Position numbers and translations under genes: made by a program
Shown: positions 1-12,002 of the stretch, piece after piece
Layout of the letters: each line of letters opens with the position of its first letter
Numbering within the stretch: position 1 is the stretch's first letter
Notes under the pieces: model-generated
What the model saw: the letters and a program-made list of their open reading frames with translations, nothing else
What the model was told of the DNA's origin: nothing
Database searches by the model: none
Source of the DNA: DATFVJ01 sp963712955
Lineage (GTDB): Bacteria; Actinomycetota; Actinomycetes; Streptosporangiales; Streptosporangiaceae
Length of the DNA stretch: 64,000 nt
Assembly: GCA_963712955.1 (NCBI GenBank)
Contig: CAVQKF010000022.1
Location: forward strand, 1 to 64,000
Direction of reading: 5' to 3'

Positions 1-635
1 GATAGTGGACTCGTAGAGATCACCATCGAGCCGCAGCACTGCAATGCGATCAATCGGGGCCCCTGGAAGCGTGTCCTTGAACCAGCCAGCGAGGAACCGG
101 ACGCGGTCGTCCAGCAGGCCGTAGCGCTCAAAATTTGTCCTCACTGTCGGCTTCGGGATACCCGCCATACGTCTGCGTTCAGGTCCAGCCGGATCCCCCC
201 ATCGGCCGGGTAGTTCGCAACGTAGGGGCGGGATCCGGCGAATGATCCGCCAGCCACACGGAACGCTTCTCGTCTCCGTAAGCAGCCAGAACCGCCCGCA
301 TGAGAATGCAGGCTCCGCCGCGCCAGACCCCGCACTCGACTAGATCGCCTGGAATATCGTCAGCGAGCACGCTCGACGCAGCGCTGAAGACTCGTGAGTC
401 TTCGCATTCCAATCATCGTCTCGGCGTTTACAGGCCGATCGAGGCCAAGATCCCGCTTCCGCTCATCAAAAGTGCAGGTATGGACGACGGCCATGTTCCG
501 TTTGGACAGAGCATGAAAGAGCGGGCCGAAGAACCGGATGCCGCGATGATCGCACCGGGACCATCTCGTCGACGCCATACCTTGTAAGGTTGCGTCGGAG
601 CGCTCCAAATACATGGACCGGATACGTTCGGACAT
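1..635 (-). pseudogene. TylF/MycF-family sugar O-methyltransferase, frameshifted, runs off left edge
   Basis: The fragments read in order as one macrocin O-methyltransferase-type SAM enzyme: start MSERIRSMYLER, then NAETMIGMRRL, DLVECGVWRGGACILMRAVL (the SAM-binding acidic loop region), SFAGSRPYVANYPAD, YGLLDDRVRFLAGWFKDTLP and RIAVLRLDGDLYEST at the window edge. These segments lie in different minus-strand frames, so at least three single-base shifts separate them. Family members methylate hydroxyls of sugars in antibiotics and surface glycans. The gene is last in a run of glycan genes on this strand, so it probably modified a sugar of that polymer. The C-terminus is outside the window. Whether the shifts are true decay or base-calling errors cannot be told from one sequence. 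Confidence 0.7.
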
Positions 636-699
636 GATCGTTGCCCCTCCCAGGCTTAACGGCCTCTGGTGACAGACCGTCGGAACTACGGCGGTGATT

Positions 700-1978
700 C
701 CGGGTACTGCGCGAATCACGTCGCACCTCTTGATGACCGGTCCCCTGCCACCGCGTTGAAATCGTCACTGGCAACGGACTTCCCGCGCCATCGGCGCCAT
801 TTCCGCCCCCCTTGTGGCGGAGCACGCCCATCCCAGTGCGTACGGCGTCTGCGGTCAGCTGCATGGCTGATGGCCGGATCGGTGCTTCCACGGCTTCGGC
901 GTACACCTGTTCCTGGACGGCTCCCGCGCGGTCCAGGCTGAACCGCTCGACCACCAGCGCGCGGCCGTATTCCCCGAGCCGGACCCGGGCGCCGGTATCG
1001 TCAAGCAGCCCCCGCAGGATCCCGCTCAGCCGTGCCGCGCCCGCCGCGCGACCGTCGACATCCCCGCCTACGCCGTACCAGCCCTGACGCAGGAACGTGG
1101 GTGCGGACTCAGGAGTGAGCAGCTCCCAAAATCCGCGCTCCCCCTGCACGACGAGCGGCTTGCCGAACGCCATCCCGCGCAGCGCCGAACCACCCATACC
1201 AAGGATCACATCAGCCGAGGCAGGCACGGCCGCGGGTCAACCAGCTCGCCGGTGAGAACCACAACCCTGCGGCCCGCGGCGCGTTCGCGGCCGCGGCCGC
1301 CTCCTCGACCTCACGGCGGGCCGGACCATCGCCGACCACGGCCAATTGAACTTTCACCCCCGCATGGGCGAGCCAGCCCACCGCGTCACAGGCAGCCAGC
1401 ATGCCCTCAAGCTTCAGCTCGTGGGCGAGTCGGCAGACGACAACCAGCAGCGGCGCGCCATCATCGAGCCCAAGCTCGGCACGGAACGATCCCGGGTCGT
1501 GACCAGGCGCGTTGGACCGCACGTCTACCGGCGGCTCAAGGAGTGTCACCGACACGTGCCCCGCATCCACCGCGCGCTGCGCTATCTCCTCTGTGCCCAC
1601 GATGAGAGGAAGCGTCACGAGGCAGGAATGGAGCCACGCTCATGGACATGACCGTGCACACCACCGGCAGCCCGAGCCTCAGCCGGGGGCCAGCGAACGC
1701 CTCGGCGGCTGACGGCCACTCCAAGGCGTGCACGACGTCGATCCCCGATACCTCGCCAGTCGCGTCAGCTGAGCCGCGGCGTGCGGGAAAGGCATCCGCC
1801 GGGCACGAGGGTCCAGCGGAATGTGCTCCAGCCCGAGCCGCCGCACGGTTTCGACAAGCGGCCCCGGCAGGCTCAGCACTATTACTTCGTGGCCGCGGTC
1901 GCGGACAGCCGCCGAGGTCTCGATCGCGTTCAGGACGCCGCTGAGCACCATCGTGTGCGGATAGACGACCAGCCTCAT
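700..1978 (-). pseudogene. GT4-like glycosyltransferase, multiply frameshifted
   Basis: The N-terminal part starts MRLVVYPHTMVLSGVLNAIE and carries the GT-B pattern of a first Rossmann domain (RGHEVIVLSLPGPLVETVRR). A middle piece (about 1618-1211) has LIVGTEEIAQRAVDAG and LLVVVCRLAHELKLEGMLAA, typical of the GT4 linker and donor domain. The C-terminal piece (about 1227-700) has ADVILGMGGSALRGMAFGKP, a variant of the donor-binding E(x7)E region. The pieces are in different frames, with breaks near 1740, 1640 and 1230. The start lies just after the stop of the upstream oxidoreductase, so the two formed one operon. The donor and acceptor sugars cannot be deduced. The exact 3' end is uncertain because of the shifts. 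Confidence 0.65.
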
Positions 1979-1999
1979 GGCAAACGCTCCCCCCTGTCG

Positions 2000-3028
2000 C
2001 TAACGGAACCCGCGCACCTCCCTGTTCGGCGCTGAGCGAGGCAGCTTCGAGCAACGAGAGCACGCGAAGACCCGCGCCCGCGTCGGTGAGCGGCCGCCGG
2101 CGCTCCTCGTAATCGCGCGGCGAACTCCGCCATGACGGACAAGAAGCGCCTCACGCTCGGGGAGAGCTGGCAGGAGGATGTCGCCGATCCGGTAGGAGAT
2201 GAGAGCCTGTCTGCGCTCCTCGGGACGATGCGCATCTCCGGGCTTCGATCCACCCCCCGGTCGTGGACATAGCCGGGCTTCCGGGTTCATGTCGTCCCAG
2301 ACGATGGTGCGCCGAGAACCACCGAAGATCGTCGTGCGGATCTTGGTCGGGCTGAGCCAGTTGACGTGCACGTGCGCGAGGGCACCCGTTGACAGCCAGA
2401 CCGACAGGTAGCCAGGCAGGCACGCCCGTTACCGATCGGGTCGCCGGCGTGGGCAGCCACGGCGACCGGCTTGACGTCCTCGGGCAGGACGAAGTCCAGG
2501 ATGGAGAGGTCGTGCGGGGCGAGGTCCCAGAGAACATCGACGTCGGGCTGCACAAGTCCGAGGTTGATCCGGACCGAGTCAACGAACTGGACTTCGCCGA
2601 TCTCCCCGCCGCGGATGAGCTCCCGGATCCGCTGCACCGCTGGGGTGTAGCAGTAGGTGTGATCGCACATGAGCACCAGGCCGGACCGCTCCGCCAACGT
2701 CGGCCAGTTTCCCGGCGTCAGAGACCGATGGGGTGAGCGGCTTCTCGACCAGGACGTGCTTGCCCGCCTCGAGGGCAGCCCGCACGAGATCGAAGTGCGT
2801 CCCCGCGGGTGTCGCGATCGCCACAGCGGTGACCGCCGGGTCGGCCAGGACCGCTCATAGGATGCGGTGGCCTTGACGTCATATAGCGGCCGAGGACCGC
2901 TCCGGCCCGCTCGCTCATCGAGGTCGCACAGCCACTCCAGCCGGAGCGCCGGGGTCGCGATCGCAGTCGCGGACGAGGTTTGGCCCCCAGTAGCCGGCGC
3001 CGATCACCGCGAGCCCGATCGGCGGCAT
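2000..3028 (-). pseudogene. Gfo/Idh/MocA-family NAD-dependent sugar oxidoreductase, multiply frameshifted
   Basis: The N-terminus reads MPPIGLAVIGAGYWGPN, a classical GxGxxG Rossmann nucleotide-binding start. MAIATPAGTHFDLVRAALEA followed by GKHVLVEKPL is the family signature with the EKP lysine near the nicotinamide. The C-terminal domain is recognisable as CDHTYCYTPAVQRIRELI, DVLWDLAPHDLSILDF and HVNWLSPTKIRTTIFGGSRR. At least four frame changes separate these parts. In the WbpB/WlbA branch of this family the enzyme oxidises C3 of UDP-GlcNAcA. With the nearby DegT aminotransferase and hexapeptide acyltransferases, a 3-acetamido sugar pathway is plausible, but that is inference from context. 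Confidence 0.7.
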
Positions 3029-3215
3029 GAACAGTATCCTCCTCGGCTTACGGTGCAGTGATCACGAAGACGATGCGCGCCCGGTGGTTGACCTGCTTGC
3101 CATGAACGGCGGTCATCGCTCATGGACAAGACGCGCGGCTGGGCAAAGGCGATTACCGCCGCGTTTGACTTTGTGCTCAAGCCGCCGCCCCAGGGCCGCG
3201 GCAGCCCTCCCGCGC

Positions 3216-3897
3216 TCAGGCGCGTGCGCCTGGAGCGTCGGACGCACGAAGGCGTCGCGCCGGGACTCCGGCCCACACCTCGCACGCCGGGACATCGCGT
3301 GTCACCACCGCCCCCATTCCCACCAGCGCGCACGCCCCAACCTCTGTCGCATCCCTCGCGCACGAGAGCCCCGGAACCGACGTAGGCAGACCGGCCGATG
3401 TGGACGCCGCCAGGCGGGCGCCGGCGGCGATTGTCGCAAAGTCCTCGATCACGTCGTCGTGGGTCAGGGTCACGTGAGGCATGATCGCGACGTGGCAGCC
3501 AACGCTCACGGCGGCGGTCAGCACCACTTGGGCGAGCAGCACCGAGCCAGGTTCCGATCTGCGACGACGCCGACATGACGGCGGCAGGGTGGACTATCGT
3601 GGCGAACCGTTCGGCCGGGAGGTCCAGTCGCGCCACGATCCGCGGGCGGCTGACGTAGTTGCCGGCCGTCCCGTGCAGACCACCACGAATGCGTCCGGGA
3701 GGGCTCGCAGCGTCTCAATGCCGCCAAGCACCGGCACGCCATCGAGAAGTGTTCCGGCCACCGCAGGATCCTTCAAGGTACCCGAGCAGCCGCCACGAGG
3801 CGCCGGAGCCGTTCAGCGCGCGGACAGCCTCCGCCGTCTCCCGGCCAAATCCGCCAGCACCAACGAGGACGAGGTCCCCACCAGACGACGCCGTCAC
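3216..3897 (-). pseudogene. PglD/NeuD-like sugar N-acyltransferase, frameshifted
   Basis: The start MTASSGGDLVLVGAGGFGRE is the PglD N-terminal nucleotide-sugar-binding domain (VGAGGFGRE). It continues with GTLLDGVPVLGGIETLRALP in another frame. The C-terminal part is a left-handed beta-helix of hexapeptide repeats: FATIVHPAAVMSASSQIGT, VSVGCHVAIMPHVTLTHDD and CALVGMGAVVTRDVPACEVW, ending AGVPARRLRASDAPGARA. Family members transfer an acetyl group from acetyl-CoA to a 4-amino (or related) UDP-sugar made by a DegT aminotransferase. Such an aminotransferase lies directly upstream and its stop overlaps this start. At least three frame shifts are visible. Confidence 0.72.
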
Positions 3898-5055
3898 GGG
3901 ACCTGTGCGGGGGAACGTGCGGTGGACCCGGCGCTCCGGGCGGCGGCGCGGACTACCGACACGATGAGCTCCTGGTCTGCCTCGGTCAGATCGTGGAAGA
4001 GCGGCAGGATCAGCGACCGGGCCGCCAGCTTGCCGGTTACCGGGAGGGGAGCGTGCGGATGGTCCGCATAGGCGGGCTCAAGATGGGCGGCCATGATACC
4101 CCGCCTGGCCGAGACGCCGGCCTCGCTGAGCGCGCAGCAGTTCGTCACGGGCGACGGGGAAGTCTGTCCGGGAGCAGCACCCAGAACGACTGGTAGTTCG
4201 TGGTGCCGTACTCCGGGTCCTCGATCGTCCGGAGGCCGGGGATGGCCGCGAGCAGTTGTTGATAACGCTGCGCGATCCTGCGCCGCCGGGCCACGAGGCG
4301 GTCGAGTTTACCGAGCTGGACGAGGCCGATCGCGGCCTGCACGTCGGTCATCCGGTAATTGAAGCCCACCTCGTGTAGTGCTCGATCACCGGCTGGCGGG
4401 TGGCATGGCGTCGCGCCGCGCTGACGTCCATGCCATGCTCCCGCAGTCGACGCAGCCGGGCGGCGACATCCGCATCCGGCGTAACCAGCATGCCGCCTTC
4501 GCCGGTCGTGAGGAGCTTGCGCGGGTGGAAGGAGAAGGCGGCGAGATCGGCGCCCGCGCCGACCGGCCGGCCTCGGTAGACCGAGCCGACCGCGCAGGCG
4601 GCGTCCTCGACGAGCGTAATCCCGCGCGGCTCGCACAACGCCCGCATACCGTCCAGGTCGGCGGGGACACCTGCCTGGTCGACAAGGACCACGGCGCGGG
4701 TGCGGTCGTTCAGGCAGGGTTCCACGGTGGGCGGGGTCAGGTTCTGCGTCGCCTCGTCGACGTCGGCGAACACGGGAACGGCCCCGACGTAACTGGCGGC
4801 GTTCGCGGTCGCGATGAAAGACAGCGACGGGACGACGACCTCGTCACCGGCGCCGATCCCGGCCACGATCAGGGCCAAGTGCAGGGCCGTGGTGCACGAG
4901 GAGAGCGCGACAGCGTGGTCGGCTCCTATCGCAGCCGCGAACGCCTCCTCGAACTCCGCGACGCGCGGACCCTGCGCCACCCAGCCGGACGAGACCGCCG
5001 CAGCGGCGGCAGCGGCCTCCTCCTCGCCCAGCCAGGGCCGCATCACCGGGATCAT
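3894..5055 (-). pseudogene. DegT/DnrJ/EryC1/StrS sugar aminotransferase, two frameshifts
   Basis: The protein begins MIPVMRPWLGEEE and has the family architecture: SSCTTALHLALIVAGIGAGD for the cofactor phosphate, GITLVEDAACAVG for the pyridine-ring aspartate, and AAFSFHPRKLLTTGEGGM with the PLP lysine. The long first part is open to about 4370. The reading frame then changes (EVGFNYRMTDVQAAIGLVQL) and again near 4150 (the last part ends RAAARSAGSTARSPAQVP). These enzymes transaminate keto-sugar nucleotides to 3- or 4-amino sugars. The stop overlaps the start of the PglD-like gene, the usual aminotransferase-acetyltransferase pairing. Confidence 0.8.
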
Positions 5056-5098
5056 CGTTGACCGCGCGGCCACCGTGGTCTCTTGCCATTGTCCGCTC

Positions 5099-6075
5099 TC
5101 ACTGGCATTTCGCTCCGCTCGCCACCATGTCACCAGCCGCCGCAGTCCCTCCTCCAGACTTACCTCCGTCTTCCAGCCGAGGCGCTCCGCGGCACGAGAG
5201 ACGCTCGGCAAGGCGGCGGGTCACCGCATTGACACCGCGGGGCGGCCCGAACTCCAGCCGCATGTTACTGCCCATCACCCCGAGCAGCGCCTGCGCCAGC
5301 TCTATCAGGCTTGTCTCTGTGCCGCTGCCGATATTGACGACCTCGTCCGTCACATCGCCCGCCGCCGCAAGCAGATTCGCGCGGGCGATGTCCTCGGTGA
5401 AGACAAAGTCCATGGTCTGCCTGCCGTCACCGAGGATAAGCGGCGGCTGGCCAGCCTCGATCCGTTCCATCCACCTGATCAGGACCTCTGTGTAGAGACC
5501 ATGGATGTCCATCCGCGGGCCATACACGTTGAAGTACCTGAGCGCCACATAGTCGAGCCCGCGCATCGCATGGAAGCTGCGCAGCAGGCCCTCGTTGAAT
5601 GTCTTCGCGGCGCCGTAAAGAGTGTCGTTGGCGTACGGGTGGTGGGACTCCGCTGTCGGGAACTGCTCGGCCAGCCCATACACCGACGCCGATGACGCGG
5701 CGACAACCTTGCGGACGCCCGCCTCGGCCGCTGCTTCAACGACTTCATACGTGCCGTCGACCAGTACCTCAAGCGCGAGCCGTGGCTCAGCCGCACATTG
5801 CGTGATGCGGATGGCAGCCTGATGAAACACAATGTCCATCCCGGCTGTGACCTTGCGGACCAGGTCCCGGTCACGAATGTCCCCCTCGACCAGCCGGACC
5901 GGGCCCTGTTCAAACGCCCAGCTTAAGTTCCGCACGCGCCCGCGAACGAGGTTATCGAGCACCAAGATCTGGCCGCACCGGCCCGCACGAGCTGGTCGAC
6001 AATTGTCGAACCGATGGTGCCGGCCCCGCCGGTGACAAGACAGCGGCGGCCGGCGATCGTCGGATTGCTGATCAA
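5099..6075 (-). pseudogene. NAD-dependent sugar epimerase/dehydratase (SDR), two frameshifts
   Basis: A TTG start at 6075 is favoured because GGAGGT lies five bases upstream and the frame encodes CLVTGGAGTIGSTIVDQL, the NAD-binding TGGxGxIG motif. A one-base loss in a G-run near 5990 moves the rest (QILVLDNLVRGRVRNL) to another frame. The main body is intact: FHQAAIRITQCAAEP, VVAASSASVYGLAEQ, the catalytic YGAAK, LRYFNVYGPRMDIHG and TMDFVFTEDIARANLLAA. A second shift near 5230 displaces the C-terminus ERLGWKTEVSLEEGLRRLV. The YFNVYGPRM pattern fits UDP-GlcNAc or UDP-glucose 4-epimerase-like enzymes of glycan loci. The substrate is not certain. Confidence 0.78.
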
Positions 6076-6130
6076 CTAGTACCTCCATCGAGGGCGCGTG
6101 CCATGGGACCTCATGTTCTGCATGTTCTGC

Positions 6131-9100
6131 TCATGGCGCGGTTGTTGTGAACACGACGTCGACCCAGAAGTTCGACGTGCTCCCGGTCGTTGGGAAACCA
6201 CCGATCGAACTGTAGAGGTAGATGCCGTCCGGGCCGCTCACACCCGACTTAAGCGCGTGGAGTGGCGGGTTGTCGACGCCCGCGCTTCCGAACGCCCCGC
6301 TATCCGCAGCGTACTTGCCGTTTGGCGCGAAGTACGAGGCCACGTATGTGGTGTTCGCACTCACAGCTACTGGGGTCGTGAAGTTGACTTGCTGCCAGCC
6401 AGCCACGGACTCGTTCGTGAAGGTCGCCCGCGCGAGCAGCGCACCGCCCGACGTCCACAGGCTGCCGACGTGGGTTCCCGTGTTGGCCACTCCCTTGTAG
6501 AAGCGGACCCCGGTGATCCATCCAGCCACATCGGACCTGAACTTGACGCCGACCTCGGTCGCGTGTGAATCATTCCAATTCACGTTTGATGGAAGGGCGG
6601 CGTCCGGCCATATCGAGCACGGGCACTGGCCGGGCGGTGGCGGCGCTGCCGCAGTCGTGAACGTCCAGGTGTAGGGACTCGTCATGGCCACCCCAGTGGT
6701 GTCCTGGGCGCCGGACACTGTTGCTGTGTAGGCAGTCTGGTACGCGAGCGCGCTGGACGGCGTGAACGTCGCGGTGTTGGACGACGAATTGTACGACAGG
6801 TTGCCTGAAATGGTGTTGTTGTTAGGGTCGGTCAAGCTGAACTGTATTGTGCTTGGCTGGACCGCCTTGCTGAAGGTGAAGCTTATCGCGCCGGTCGGCG
6901 GCACGCTTGTCTGGCCGCTGACCGGGTTCGTTGTCGCCACTGTGGGCGCAGTCGCGTTCGGGGGCGGGGTGGCCCAGAATATCGGATCTACCCAGTAGTT
7001 TGTCCCGTTGATCGAATTCGTCGGGAACTGCGGGTTGCTGCCGTATACATACAAACCATTGTTTCCCGACACGCCAGTTTGCGGTGCGTGGAGTGGCGAG
7101 TTGTCGTATGCGGAGCTGGAGAAGAAACTGGCGTCGGCCGCATAATGACCGCTCGGCGCGTGGTATGACACGACATACGTCTGGTTGGCGCTGACCGGGA
7201 CCGCGCCGGTGAAGGTTAGTGTCTGCCAGCCAGTCGCTGTCTCGTTGGTGAACGTGCCAGAGGCGAGCAGCGTGCCGGTGCTGCTCCACAGCCTCCCGGT
7301 ATGGGTCCCGGTGTTGCCGTTGCCCTTGTAGAAACGGATGCCCGAGATCCAGCCGTTCGTATCCGGGGTGAACCGCACGCCGACCTCGATCGACGATGCG
7401 TCGCTGGCGGCGGGGTTGCTCGGCGTCGCGTCGCTTGGGAACAGGGTGCATGGGCATGCCGCCACGCCGGACGTGGTGAACGACCACGTGTACGGAGTCG
7501 TCATCGGGACCCCTGAGGTATTGGTCGCACCCGCGACAGTCGCCGTGTAGGTCGTTGCGGCACTCAGCGGGCTCGACGGCGTGAACGTCAGCACGGTGCG
7601 GCTGCTGTCGAGCGAGGTGGTCCCGGAGACGGCCGCACCCTGCGGGTTGGTCAGCGTGAAGGTCGCTGACCCCGCCTGGATCTGCTTGTTGAAGGTCGCC
7701 GCGACCTTGGCACTGACCTGCTCGCTGGTTCCGCCGACCGAGGGGCTGGTCGAAGCCACCGCGGGGGGGTTCGAGTCCGGATTGGGCTGGTAGACGACGT
7801 CGACCCAGTAGTTGGACGCACCGTAGGAGCTGGTCGGGAATGTGCTGGCGCCGTACGCGTAGACACCGTCCCCGCCATTCCCGCTGCTGGCCAGCGCCGT
7901 CAACGGTCCGTTCGTGACGTTGGACGCCAGACCGGAGGATGTGTCCGAATAGTGACCCGCGCTCGTGTGGTAAGAGGCGACGTACACCGTCCCGGCGGTG
8001 ATGGACACCGGGGTGGAGAAGTCCAGCTCCTGCCAGCCCTCGGTGGACTCGTTGGTGAACGTTCCCGTGGCTAGCAGGGTCCCGCTGGCAGTCCAGAGGG
8101 TGCCGGTGTGGGTCCCGGTGTTGTTGCGGTTCTTGTAGAACCGGATGCCGAGGATCTGGCCATCCGCGTTGGCCTTGAACTTCACGCCAAGCTCGACTTG
8201 CGTTCGTGTCGCCCGAATCCGAGACGGCCGGCAGGGTGGAGTCCGTCCAGATGCTGCAAGGGCAGTTGCCGTTAGGCGGCGGCGCCTTGGCAGTTGTGAA
8301 CGAGAACGTGTATGGCGAGGCCAGAGGCTGGCCGAAATTATCCTGCGCCCCGCTCATCGTCGCGGTGTACGTGGCGCCGGCAGTCAGCTGATTCGTGGGC
8401 GTGAAAGTGGCGACCGTGTCGGTGCTGTTGAACGTCGTGGTGCCGGCGACGGAGTTCCCGTTCGAGTCCTGGAGCGTGAAGCTGGCCGTGCTCGGAACGA
8501 CCGGCTTGCTGAACGTGACGGTCGGATCGCGTAGTCACCGGGTTGCTCGAGGAGCCAGGGTATGGCGTGGCACTCGGTCACTGCGGGCGGCGCACCGGGG
8601 GGCTGCGTGGTGTCGAAGATGACGTCGACTCCGTAGCTGGCGCCCTGGTAGGTGAGTCGTCGGGAAGCCAGGACCGCCCGCGTTGTAGACACCGTTGCCG
8701 CCGTCCGTGTACACCGTCTTGCAGCGCGGTCAGCGGCGGGGTGTTCAGCGCCCTGGAGATCGAACAGGTCCTGATCGGCCGCGTAGTGCCCGATCGGCGT
8801 GTAGTAGGAGGCGACGTAGGTGGTGTTCGCGCTGATCTGCACTGGGTTGGCGAACAGCAGCGTCTGCCAGCCGCTGGAGGTCTCGTTCGTGAACGTGCCG
8901 GTGGCGAGCTGGGTGCCGGTGGCCGTCCAGAGGCTGCCGGTATGGGTGCCCGTGTTCCCGGCGCCTTTGTAGAAGCGGACGCCGGCCACCCAGCCGCGCG
9001 ACGCTCGACTGGAACTTCACGCCGATCTCGTATGGCGTGGAGTCGTTCGCGGAGGTGACCGACGGGCGTGTAATTCTGGCCGAACAGGCCGCACGGGCAG

Positions 9101-11106
9101 TTGACGTTGACCGTCACGCCCGGGCCGGGTGTCTCGATGTTGCCGCTGTCGTCGGTCGCGCGCGACTTGATCGTCACCGGGCCGGTGCCGGTCGACCGAC
9201 CAGGTGTAGCTCCAGGTCACGCTCGTGTGCGGCCGCGGACATCGTGGTCACCGGATGCCAGGTCGTGCCGCCGTCGGTGGACACCTCGACGCCCGCCACC
9301 ACGCCGCCGCCGCAGTCGGTGGCCGTGCCGCTGACCGTGACCGTGCTGCCGTTCGCGAGCTGCGCGTTGGCGGCGGCGAGGTGATCGTCGAAGTCGGCGG
9401 CGTCGTGTCGGTCGATGCCGTCGCCTGGGCCAGGCCGGACTTAGCGTCGCGGGCTGGGCGCCCATGTCGGCGAGCAGGTTGACGGTCGCCTGCTGCATGG
9501 CCGGGCTTGGCGGATTGTTGGAGTCACCGTCGTGGGTCGAGTCCAGCCCCCACGCCCACTGAACGGTGCCCGCGTCGAAGACCAGCGCGCCGCTGGCGGC
9601 CCGGTACAGCGTCAGGCTGTTGGTCGCGTTGCCCGGTCCGAGTCTGCTTGGTGGTCAGCAGGAGCTGCGAGACATTCTCGGTCGTGGTCGGACATGTCGA
9701 TCTCCCCGGCGGGCCGGAACCCGTTGTCGACGTCCTCGTCCCACTCGTAGCCGAGCGTCTCGCCGGGCATCGTGGCGGTCTGGCCGGACTGCAGGCTGGC
9801 CACGCTGGTATTTCGCCAGAATCGCAGCTGCGAGTACGCGGACGGCACCTGGAGGGCGTACGAGCAGCAGTTGACCATCCACAGCTGGCCGGTCAGCGCG
9901 TTCTCCGGCTGCCCGCCGTCGCGCCGGCGGGCTGAAGCGGGGATCTCGCCACGCCCCGGTCCAGGTCGGCGGGTCAGCCGGGTCGGTCTGGGCGCTGTCC
10001 AGGCTCTCCTTGTAGGTGATCAGCGTGCGGTAGGCCTCGTTGCCGTACTGGCTCGCCGCCCACCGGGTCTTCCACCACATCAGGTTGCCGGCGAAGAACG
10101 CGAGGTTGACGCCGGCGTCCCTGGCCGCCGTGACGTTGGCCCGCTCAGCTCCCGACCAGTACTCCGATGCCCGACGTTCATGAAGACCTTGTGCTGCTCG
10201 AGCATCGAGGCGCCGGTAGCCGCGGCACGTCTTCCTGGCTCACGTAGCTGACGTCGTAGCCGTTCTTCTCCAGGAACCGGATCATCGGGTACTCGGCGTA
10301 GAAGAAGTAGTCCTGCCCGTCCGGCGTGTCAAAGCGGGTCGCGAACGGCCGGTTGTAGCTGACCTGCTCGGCGCGGCCCGGGTCGAGCGGGCTGTTCGCC
10401 GTGTCCGTCGCATTCCCCGCGTACAGGCTGTAGCCGCCCCAGTCGTTGTAGGCCTGCCAGGTCTCGTCGGAGGTCATGAAGACGACGTCCGAGTGGCTTG
10501 CGTTGTTGGTCACCACGAACGGGATCTGGTTCTCGTCGCTGCTGCCGTCGGTCCGGTAGATGTGCGCGAAGTAGACACCGGAGACGGCGGTCGTCGGAAC
10601 GTTCCAGGTTGCGGACACTCCCCAGTTGCCGCAGTCGACAAGCCCGTCGCGGTGTTGGTGTTGCAGGCCGGCTGGTCTGCGACACCGAGATGTTCGGCGT
10701 GATGCTCGCCTCCAGGCGCGCGCCGTCCCCGCCGTAGTAGCCCATCCGGTAGATATCGATCGCATAGGCGGTGGCCGGCGACTCGATCTTGAAATTGATC
10801 GACTGCCCGACGTTGACGCTGAACGGGTCGGCGAAGCCCTGGATGGTCGTCCCCTCGCCAGGCGCCCACGTCCCACGACGTGGAGGGCGTGCCAGGCAGC
10901 GCGTTCTCGCACGCGACCGGGTTGGCGCAGGACGCGTGCGCTGCGGGTATGTCGACCACGAAGGTCGCTGCCAGGGCTGCGACAGCCAGCGGGACGATGA
11001 CCCGCCACCGCCTGGGAACGGCCGGTCAGCACGCGGCGAGACAAGCAGCGCCGTGCTTACGCGGCAGCGGTGCGCGTCCGGCACGAGCACGTTCGTGCTT
11101 GTTCAT
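6131..11106 (-). pseudogene. Giant secreted DUF4082/Ig-like protein with DMFase-beta-like domain, many frameshifts
   Basis: Reading across frames gives one secreted protein of about 1,650 residues. The start MNKHERARAGRAPLPRK is followed by a hydrophobic signal segment (VIVPLAVAALAATFVV) and IPAAHASC. Next comes a domain with DIYRMGYYGGDGARLEASI, VVFMTSDETWQAYNDWGGYS and DPPTWTGAWRDPRFSPP, which resembles the region annotated as N,N-dimethylformamidase beta-subunit-like in actinobacterial surface proteins. An Ig-type segment follows. Then four DUF4082 repeats (each with GxRFYKGxxNTGTHTGxLW and an ATGTFTNE-type strand), separated by SbsA-type Ig domains (TPYTWSFTT). The half from 8185 to 6131 is open, whereas 8.2-11.1 kb has eight or more shifts. 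It is probably an extracellular or cell-wall protein made with the glycan genes. Its function is unknown. Confidence 0.7.
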
Positions 11107-11324
11107 GTTCCCCCACCCTTGGGATCCGCTCTGCGGGCACCACCCGTGCGAAGCCATGTCGCCCCCAGCGAGGGCCCGTCATCCGCGGTCATCACTATGA
11201 ACAAGACGCCGCCTCACATGCCGCGATGACAATAGTTCGGAGTTTGTCAAGAACGTGACCGCGGACTGCCTGGCCTGAACGGTCAGCAGGAGCAGCCGTC
11301 TGGCCGGTCACGTTTCACTCAGCG

Positions 11325-11914
11325 TCACAACAGGACGCCGCCCTCCTCGCTGTACAGCTCACCGGTCTGCGGGCATCGCCATATGCCGTTGCCTGCGCAT
11401 GCGGCCAGCCGGACTCCGGCGCGGCCCACCCACCCGATCCGCCGCGCGGGCGTCCCGGCGACGAGCGCGAAATCGGGCACATCCCGGGTCACCACGGCGC
11501 CAGCGGCGACGAGCGCCCAGCGGCCGACCGAGCAGCCCGCCACCACGACGGCACGTGCGCCGAGCGACGCACCCTGCCGCACGACCACGCCGCGCGCATC
11601 CCAGTCCGCGGGCCGCTTGAGCTTTCCTTCACGTCCACTGAACGGGGGAACACATCGTTCGTGAGCACGACGGCCGGGCCGATGAACACGTCATCCTCCA
11701 GCCGGGCCGGCTCGTAGACGAGCGCGTAGTTCTGCAGCTTCACGTTGTCGCCGATGATCACTCCCGGGCCCACGTAGGCGCCGCGGCCCACGATGCAGTC
11801 ACGGCCAAGCCGGGCGTTCTCCCGTATCTGCGCCAGGTGCCAGACGGTGGTGCCCGTTCCGAGCACGGCGCTGTCATCCACATCGGCGGTCGGCTGGACC
11901 CGCGAACCGTCCAC
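11325..11914 (-). pseudogene. WlbB/WbpD-like hexapeptide acyltransferase, one frameshift
   Basis: A GTG start gives VDGSRVQPTADVDDSAVLG, followed by left-handed beta-helix repeats (GTGTTVWHLAQIRENARLG, YVGPGVIIGDNVKLQNYALV, DVFIGPAVVLTNDVFPRS). This arrangement is typical of the acetyltransferases making UDP-2,3-diacetamido sugars. A one-base loss near 11625 puts the rest (KRPADWDARGVVVRQGASLG to GNGIWRCPQTGELYSEEGG) in another frame. The late cysteine-containing tail is common in this family. Together with the Gfo/Idh and DegT genes it would complete a 3-N-acetyl sugar pathway. It is transcribed in the same direction as the DUF4082 gene but separated from it by about 220 bp. Confidence 0.75.
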
Positions 11915-12002
11915 GCTGTACCCCTTCGTCTGTCTCCTGGGCGACTGGCAATGTGACCGCCGCGCAGCCGGCCCTGGTCATGGCCGGCAATACTTGCCCG
12001 GT

